Assembly (NCBI GenBank): GCA_023053575.1
Contig: JAKZAP010000003.1
Coordinates: 31,068,228-31,132,227, forward strand
Source: Branchinecta lynchi
Taxonomy: Eukaryota > Arthropoda > Branchiopoda > Anostraca > Branchinectidae
Direction: 5' to 3'
Length of the DNA: 64,000 bases
This document shows positions 49,101 through 58,100 of the stretch, piece by piece; position 1 is the first letter of the stretch, and every line of letters begins with the position of its first letter. Made by a program: the position numbers and the translations under genes. The notes under the pieces are model-generated. The model searched no databases. It was not told where the DNA came from and was given only the letters and a program-made list of their open reading frames with translations.

Positions 49101-52100
49101 AGTGGCATATGAGCGTACAGCTCTTGTTTGGGTAGGTCATGGTATAAAAATCTTTGCATCTGTCTAACACCGTACTATTGGTAGCGGAAGCAGAGGCGAG
49201 TTAAAATCAAAACAAAGAGGCACATTAATACGTTTTTGCCATTATTCAATAGAACGTTAATTTAAAGTTAGTTTAGTACTGCCGTATGTCCCGTTACATA
49301 CCTTGTGAGTGTTAAAAAGAATGATGTTTCGCAAGACAGTCAAATTAGCTCGCTAGCAAGTTTGTGTCTAATACACTGTCAGAAATTTTATAGCAGATAA
49401 CACGGGGATCTGCGGTTTCAAGAGATAATGCGTAACATATTACCCGTCGGATAACATATTACCCTGACCGGATCTGATCAGAGCACTGTGGGGGGAGTTG
49501 GAGGGAGGGTTCCGGAATTCCGGTGGTCCCGAGTTAAGGTACTTACACATGTGCTAGGACGATAAAACTTGGCAGGCGTATCAGGGACCCGACCAAAATA
49601 CTTCCCCTATCCCACCACCGTGGGGGAGTGGAGGGAGGGGGAATCCGGAATAAAACGTATTTATAACTTTTGAAGGGGGAATCGGATGTTAATGAAACTT
49701 GATATTTCAGAGTGGACGGATCGGGATGAAACTTGGTGGGAACAAGTACAAGCCCTAAATTCATAGTTGACAACACCGGTCCGGATCTGTCCAACAGAAA
49801 AAATCTGTTGTGTTTGAAAACGTTATACATGACAAGCTTTATTAGGAAGAACCAAAAGATCATCTACTGACTTTATTCTTTATCGTCATGATGTCGGAAA
49901 ACTCAGCAGATACTTGTTGGCGGTTCTTCGGTTCTTCCTGATGGTAACGCTTATAATGCATAACATTTTGAAACACAATAGATAACATCCGAAGTGTTAT
50001 CTGTTACGCATTATCTGTTGAAACTGCGCATCCTCGTGTTATCTGTTATGAAACTTCTGACAGTGTAAATCTGGCTTACTTACTTACTTACTAACCTTCG
50101 AGCAGAGGGCGGTGGGGTGATTTTGTAGAAATAACAAAACACAAAACAAGAGTTTTTAGTTCGAAATATTCGAAAGGACGTTACTGTCTTAACATCTTGA
50201 GTGCTTTTTTAGCTTCATTCTAGTACTTTTGTCATTTAAAAAAAAAGTCATTTCTAAAGAACGGTAAGCAAGCTAGAAGCTTATCGCTACTATAGAAAAA
50301 GACGAATAATAATCACGATAACACCAACGATATGTAAATCACTTTATTAATGAAAACAGCTACAACAAAATATATACTAGAACGGGCTGTAATCATCTGA
50401 AATTTCCACTTGCGTTAGATTCGTTAATTCCTTTGTAAACCAGATAGACAGTTCTGCAGGGAAGCATTTTCTGGGTAGCCTATTTCAAAGATTTGACTTT
50501 AATTTATTTTCTCAAATTTTCAAAGTGTAGCCTATCACACAGTTTTCAGGACCAGTAAAGGTTCACTTTGCCATACTTTCAGTAGTATTTGGCACTTTTT
50601 CCTCACACATAGATGCAGTATCTTTCTGTTGTCCTGCACGCATATCCCTCTTTCGTTACATTGATTTTTTGCGAAAGAGATACTCTCAAAATTACGTATT
50701 CCGAGAGATTAGGATTTCGGATCCAATGAAAAATAAAATTCTTCTGCGAGACGACTTCACTTTAGAACTTGAGTAATAACAATTTTCATTCCTGGAAAGT
50801 CGAGGGTTAAAGGAATACCTTGATCCCTGGGAAAATATAGTTTAGTTGAAATGGAATCTCCTGCTCTGACTAGAAATGGACTCCTTATGCTCTTTATAGA
50901 TTAAATACTTAGAGATTTTATATTTTGTATTTGTGATGACTGTCTAACTCAGTTCCTGTACTTATCATTCCAATAGTTACAGGGTAGCGGTGAGTTTCGA
51001 TATTATTATTATTATTATTTATTTGAATCCTTCAAAACTGAAGAGTAATGTAAATTTCCCACTATTGGTATGTCCAAATCTTTGGCCGGTAATCTTTTCA
51101 TAGGTTTTTTTCTTTGTTTCCCTATTTATCTTGCTTGTAAGATTCTTAACTTTTACTCAACTTATCACATAATTACAGTGCAAAGGAAGTCCTTTGAGAC
51201 TGTCCTATATTCGAAACAAAACTTTTTGTCAAAGTACTCTGCAGCCTACTTTTGTGGGCAAACCAAGATGAAGCGGACAAGGGCTTAGTCCCTTCTAAAG
51301 AGCCAGGAGTTTCGGGAATGAACTGTAAGAGAAAGCTAAAGTAAAAGCGTGATTGTTTAGGAAGTGGGTGTAATCAGAGCAAAGTAACTCTAGAGAGTAA
51401 CGCGAAGACCTATCCTTCCCATGCATCAAAAATGGGCCTCCGTCGCTTTGTTCGCGTGCAGTGGCGGACGTAGATTCTAGCCAGCGCTCGTTAACGATTG
51501 GTCAGAGCAAAATAATTCTGCTCTGTGATTGGTTGAGTTTCGGTAGGGATGTTCGTATCCGCTAGTGGAGCTAGTGTTGCTGCAATTTGAGTGTGTCACT
51601 TTTTCATAGTTCGCGCATTACTGTTTAGAGTTCTTTTGCTCTGGGTGTAATGGAGTAAGGTCCATCTTTTCAGAATACGGTCGGTCTTCCCGTCCGTGAC
51701 CCCATATAGGGCATTACTGTTTGCGTGTTTGCAGATACCATGGTATTTGATACCACTGTTTAAATTCGTTTTCGCAGTTACAGCGGTATCTGGCCAGTTA
51801 CCGCGGTATTTAAGATCATTTTTGAAAAAGTCTTATCACTTTCATCATCGCCAATACAAGAGCCTAGAATTTTGTCGAATTCATTGGAAAGTTTGGCACA
51901 CGTGATGTCAGTGGATTTTAGCATTTCTTTCGGGATAACTTCTGATAGAGCAAAGTTGGCAATTCTCGTTTTTGCAAAGGAACGATAGTATCAGATACCA
52001 TGGTAACTGCAAAAACGACAAAATGCGGATTTAGTTACCGTGTCTAATAGCTGAAATCTAGGGGATTCAAGACATAGTCAGGGTGAACCTTCGGTGGTGA

Positions 52101-55100
52101 AAATTATCTGTTGTTTATGACGGGACTTTTAACTTCTTTCCATTGATAAGCCTGTATACCCTGTTAGTTTCTGTGTAGATACTTATTTCCTCTTTCACTG
52201 TTTGTTTTCCTTTTTAACCTCCTTATTCCTACCATTTCATATTTCTCTCTAACCACTGTCTTCTTTCCTTTCTTAACCCAGAACCCACCATCAGAGGTGC
52301 TGAGACGATTGCCGGTAATCAAAACGTCATCGCCGTCCTCGGTTCACCTATTATCCTCCGCTGCTTCGCCTGCGGCTGGCCACGCCCCTCTGTGACGTGG
52401 TGGCGCGGCGACCGTATGCTCCCTCTCTCCTCCGAGCGCTATGAGCAATTCCGCGATTTTTCTCTGCTAATTCGCAAAGTCTCCTTCCGTGACCTTGGAC
52501 CTTACACGTGCCAAGCGTATAACGGCTATGGACGCGCCGCGTCTTGGACCGTAACAGTCCAAGCAGTTGGACCGGTGTATAGCGTGAACCAGGACGATGC
52601 GGACTACAGGCGTTATTTGGTCCCGCCTCCTAAACCGCAGGCAACTACACCCGCGCCGCGGTATTCGTACCGTACGCGACCCCCAGCGCGGCCGGTTGGT
52701 TATGTTCCCGACCGCGGGCAGCCGCTCCAGGCAACAACAGTCGCTACGACCACTGTACTTACCACTACTGAAAGAAATGTAGTGTACTATGGTAAGGCTG
52801 CTTATGGGTCGCCTTGCTACAATCTGCGGGTTGTGTTGTCGTGAGCTTACCAGGGTTTTAACAAAAGTTCTACATGGAAATATGTGAATATTGCACTCGG
52901 GTAGCGTCCAGTTTTGTACTATTGGTATACTATTTTGCATAGAGGCGACTCGTAATTTACTCCCTATATTGGCTGTTTTTCTCGAAAAACGCTGCCAGCC
53001 GTCAAGGTAATGGGAACCAGTCGAGGAGCAACAAAATGTCTGCTCTGTCATGTGCGCCTTAACAGTACTGCACACTCTTAAAACACATTTGGGGAAAACT
53101 GTAAGAGAGGATTCTATACAAAATAGTTCCATTAATCGTGGATATAAAGGCCGACGTGACAAGGCCGTATTCGGTCTTCCCCCGGTTGCAACTTTCATTT
53201 CGAAGGAACTTCATCACTGTTTTGTCCCTCACTCTGTTGATGTTTGCACTCTTTATTGCTTCTTTGTTTATGTTGCATGATGGTATCATCTTTTCTTGGG
53301 AGCTTTCTTTGAATATTAGTTGCGTTGTCGCAACTGGTGGTATCTGCGATACCACGGTCTAAAGTCATTTTCGCAGTTATCGTGGTATCTGAAAAGTAAT
53401 CTCGCTTTCATCAAATATTGCCAAATTGGTGAGAAAGAAGTTTAGCACTTAGTGGTGTAACTGGATATCAGTTTTTGGGATCCTAAAACGTAAGTGGTGG
53501 GATACCTATGACATCGCAAAAATGTCCGTCTGTCTGTGAGCACAATAACTCTCGAAGGGAATGAGATATTTTGATGAAACTTGGTGTGAGGATTCATTGG
53601 ATCAAGAGTAAGGTGAAGTTCGTAGAGCTCTGCATTTTGGGGTGGGGGTTCAAATTAAGGGACAAACAAAATATTTTTAAACAGCTAATGTGATAGTCGA
53701 TTATGGAGTAAGAAGGCATGCTGAGCACGATAGTGAAAACCGTTTTCTCGCCGAACAAGTAGTTCGTCCCGAAGCCGGCAAAAACCGGAAAAATGGTTAA
53801 AAGTAAAAGATTTATTTGAAGTTGATTAAGTGGTCGATTTAGAGGTAAGAAAAAATTCTGAACACGGTGGTGAAAACCATTTTCTCGCCGAACAAGTAGA
53901 CGTCCGGAATCCGGTGAAACCGGAAAGTTGGTTAAAAGTAAAAGTTTCATTTGAAGTTGATTAAATGTCCGATTGAGGGGTATAAAGACATGCTGAACAC
54001 GACGGTTAAAACCATTTTCTCGCCGGACAACTGTTTCGCCTGGAATCCGGCCAAAACCGGAAAATTTGTTAAAAGATTAAGGGGTAAGAAGAGAGGCTGA
54101 GTCTGTACAGGACAATAATTATTTACCCGGACATATAATTAGTCCGGAATCCGGTTGTAATCGGATTATTTTTTAAGTCAAACTTTTATTTAAAGTTGAT
54201 TGGATGTTCTTTATACGCTGGATTTGTTTCTGAATTTTATATTTTTGCTGTTTTTTTCGGGCGAAACCGGAAAGTGAAGCAGGAAGTCTCGGTCAGTATC
54301 TTCAAAATAGATATGGCCAATAGAGGTATATCTGAACTTGGTTTTCTCTGATCATTAGCCTGGCAAAGACAGGATCTGCCGAAGACAAGACCCGATTGTC
54401 TGAATCAAATATTAGATTTTTGGGATCCCATCGACACCTTTGGTCTTGTTCTATTGGGATGACTTCGAAAAGTGCAATTTTGGCAATAGTCGTGTTTGCA
54501 GAGCAATCCTGTATCAGATGCCGCGGTGCAAAAACGACTAATTGCAGACTCAGTTACCGTGGTAGCAGATAGCATGGTACATGCGAAAATGTAACTATAA
54601 TTTTTCAAACCCATGGATGAGGGGAAGTAGGAAAAGAAGTAGATTTGGAAACAAATTCGACTGGAAGCATCTGGAATGGTGTATAAATGAAAGTGGGCTA
54701 GAGATTATTTTTGCCTCGGTTTAATTAGCTCATAGAATAAGGAAAATGAAGCAGAAGTGGCGGTCGTATAACAGCTCATTTCTCTGTTATTAATCCAAGA
54801 GTTGGTAGAGCAGCTGTTCCCTATTTTTTAAGTCATCCAGTCTCTTATAGTTCCTTTGCTAACGAACAAGTTTCAGAAGGTCTTAACCGAGTTCTCTAAT
54901 GACTCGCAGAATGTGAAGAAGGATAATATTAAGAATAATAATATCTTTATTGACAAACCGAAGATAGTATAGATAAACAAATAATATAGAAAAACTGAAA
55001 ACTACGTATCAGTACTTCTCAACTGGGAAGTACTCTGTCTACAGGATTACTAAAAGAAACAGTCATTGTTGGTGAAGTAGTTCCGTGGGATACCAACAAG

Positions 55101-58100
55101 CTGCACACCACTCCCACAAAACAATGAACCCATCAAGTGCGAAAGCTCCTGGCGCCTAGAAATAAATGGTCCAGACCATACCCATCCCCGTCAAGTCCTT
55201 TCCGTTCCTCCATGTTAAATAGAAACAAATTCTTTTCCCTTTTCAATATTATTTTGTTTGTTTACTTCTGCCACACCCTACACTTGTTTACTTGTCCTCT
55301 TTAGTATCCTTCCTCTTTAATATACCATTCCGTTCCTTCCCTTTTTTTTTACTGTCCGTAAAGGTTTGAGCAGCTGTGAGAAAAGGAAATTTAAAATAAA
55401 ATTATTATGAATTATTACGTCCTCTTCAGAAGGACGGTCAAAGCTCGACAACTTTTTTTTTCAAATGCATCCCGCCATTTTGTTGAAAATTGTGGATGGA
55501 GAAATCCTAGAGGGTTCGCGGTGACGCACAAGAGAACCGGTTAAACTAGAGTCCTTTTCCGCCCGCTGCCGGTAGAACTCCACTTTCCTTACTTTTGCTA
55601 GTAAAGAACCGTTTCTGTTCACTTATCTCTTATCCTTTAACAAGAATACAACAACGGAAATGAAATCCTTCAAAGGTGACAAGGCAGATAGCTTAAATTT
55701 TTGTTTAGCAACTTATCAACAAATAAGGTTATTACGAAAAAGAAACACCCGCTTCCGATCGACCTTCTTACCTTGAACATCCCTCCATGAACTCCCTAAC
55801 CATCTCCTCTTTTCGATGATAACAAGGTAAGTCTGGAGGTAGACCAACCCCCCCCCCCCTCTGATGGAGAAATTGTTGCCTGTGTAGTCCCCCGGGCGCA
55901 GCCGATGATGATTCTGCCGTAGCAATAATAGCATGTGCTAACTTGGCTAACGTGCTGTGCGAGACAGGGTCTTCCCCTACGAGTACGCCAAGTTAGCTTT
56001 CGATCCGTTAACTGTGGATGTCACTAAGTCTGAGAGCTCCCTACTTGGGAGGCCCATCGCTGGCTTCCCTTGCAAGGATTCATAGAAGAAGGCATTTCTG
56101 AACTCTGTTCCCATCATATTAATAATAGACGTTCTCAACCCTTTTATGTTTATGCACAAACTCTCTCGAATCATCACGCGGTGGCATTCATCATTCATCT
56201 AACGACTAAAGAAGAGTTATTCTATACCCCCGCCTGCTCTCTACAGTTCCGGCATATAGGGAGCAGTGCCAAGACCTATGCTTTCCATGCTTCGCAAAAG
56301 GGCCGTACGCACACTACCCTTGCGGCATTTAAAGCGAGACAAACTTCCGGGTTTAAAATATTCTGTTAAAGGTAAGACGCGATCTGCACCCATCCAGGAA
56401 ATAGTGGAGGTTTTATCTTTTTATGATGTGTTCAGAATGTGAAGTTATTGGAGCCAGCGCTGGTGCACGACTGGTTGAGTTTCAGTAGCGACGTTCTCTA
56501 TCGCTAGTGGTGCTAGTCTTGGCGCTACTCCCTTGTGTTACTTTGTTCTGCCTTTCATTAGGTTCAAACTGGGATAATCCAAAGTAGTAGTATCCAGTCC
56601 AGTCTTGCTACGATATTATGCAATGTGAATAGGTACAGCTGCATGCTACTAAAGCTTACATCTTCATATACCTAATTTTCGAATATGCGTCATCGCCGCT
56701 GCTTCCGGATCCGTCAGTGCTACTGTAGTTCCTTCCCTCGGTGCAGAAAAGATGCAACTCCGCTGATGGCTGTCGATGAGATTGGTTTCCACCCACGCTC
56801 GCAGTGCTGAATAGAATCCAGCTTGCCTAATCGAATCGCTTTGAATGGCAGTTCAGATAGGGATTTTCTGCCATGTCAGGACTTCCACCTGTCTTCCCGA
56901 TTTAATCCGAAACGGGCCAAGAGACGACGCGGAAAAGAAATGCGGGATCATCGGCTAGGAGACAGTATTGCCACTGGTTAGAGATTTCTTCGATGTCACA
57001 GATTTTCTGTGACAAAGCGATAAATAATTCTGCGACCGGTTTCTTACCTGTAAATACAAAAATGAAATAAAAAAGGTTGAGGCGTATAATTTTGAAAGAT
57101 GATAAAGCGAAATTTGCCGTGAACGGCTGGTAAAAAAAAAAAACGACCCAGTTTCATGACTGCCAGAATGTCACAGGGATACCTATGACTTCTTAAAGTT
57201 GTTCTTCCTTCTGTCTGTCCGTCTGTCTGGTAGCACGATAACTGTCGAAGAGATTGAAGATATTTCGTTCCAACTTGGCGTGAGGATCCGTTCGGTCAAA
57301 GTATAGGTCAAGTTCGTATATGTGCCCCCATAACTGAATGTTCAAGGGTGGGGGAGGGGTTTCAAATTAAGGGCGAACAAAAAATATTTTAAAAGCTAAT
57401 GAGATAAAGCTTGACGTAGAGACCGACGCAATAGGGCCTTCTGAAGTTGATTAGAAATGAGATACTGGAGTAAACATGTTTACATAATCCATATCGGAAC
57501 TTTGTTAACTAGTTAGATTAGTTGTTTTGCCCAGAGCAAAATAACACTAGGGGCTAGTGCCAAGACGTATGATTTCCATGCTTTGCAAGTGGAACATACT
57601 CTAGCGCCGCCCACTACGCTTGTGACATTTAGAGCGAGACAAACTTGTGGGTTTAGAAATGTCTAGTAAAGAAATAGTGCGGGCTGCATACTCCAAGGAA
57701 ACAATGAAGACTGTATCATTGTTTTCCTATCTCCAGAATATGAAGTTATCGGAGCCAGCGCTGGTGAACGACTGAATGAGTTTCATTAGGGACGTTCACT
57801 ATCGCTAGTGGTGCTAGTATCGCTGCTATTCAAGTTTGTGTCAATTCTGTCAAGTCTTCACCATACTCCCTAGTGTTATTTTGCTCTGATTTAGCCATAA
57901 GTTGTCAAAGAACACCAAACGGTAAAAAAAAAGTGTGTAGATCCAAGCGGTTAATTATGGATAACAAAACAAAATGCCAAACGGTTCTGGCGAAGACTCG
58001 TTATCTACTAGATTGGATTGTCTGGATCAAGAAATCCAATAAAGATTAGATCTCTATATTATATATAATTTATATATATTTATATAAATATTGAAATTAT

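Larger units (their letters stand above)
44746..52281 (+). other. Intron 12
   Basis: Phase 1 intron (7,536 bp). MITE L copy 3 with nested M, a decayed LINE 3' end (46100-46430), element C copy 2 (47472-49123), D copy 2 with a solo C monomer (49372-50067), hAT MITE K copy (51374-51643) and H copy 4 (51714-52050). 46440-47470 and 50068-51370 contain no gene I can see. Confidence 0.7.

Noticed and set aside
52467..53198. 243-residue minus-strand frame, the second longest in the window
   Set aside because: Mostly the complement of GC-rich exon E13, whose codon bias suppresses stops on the other strand.
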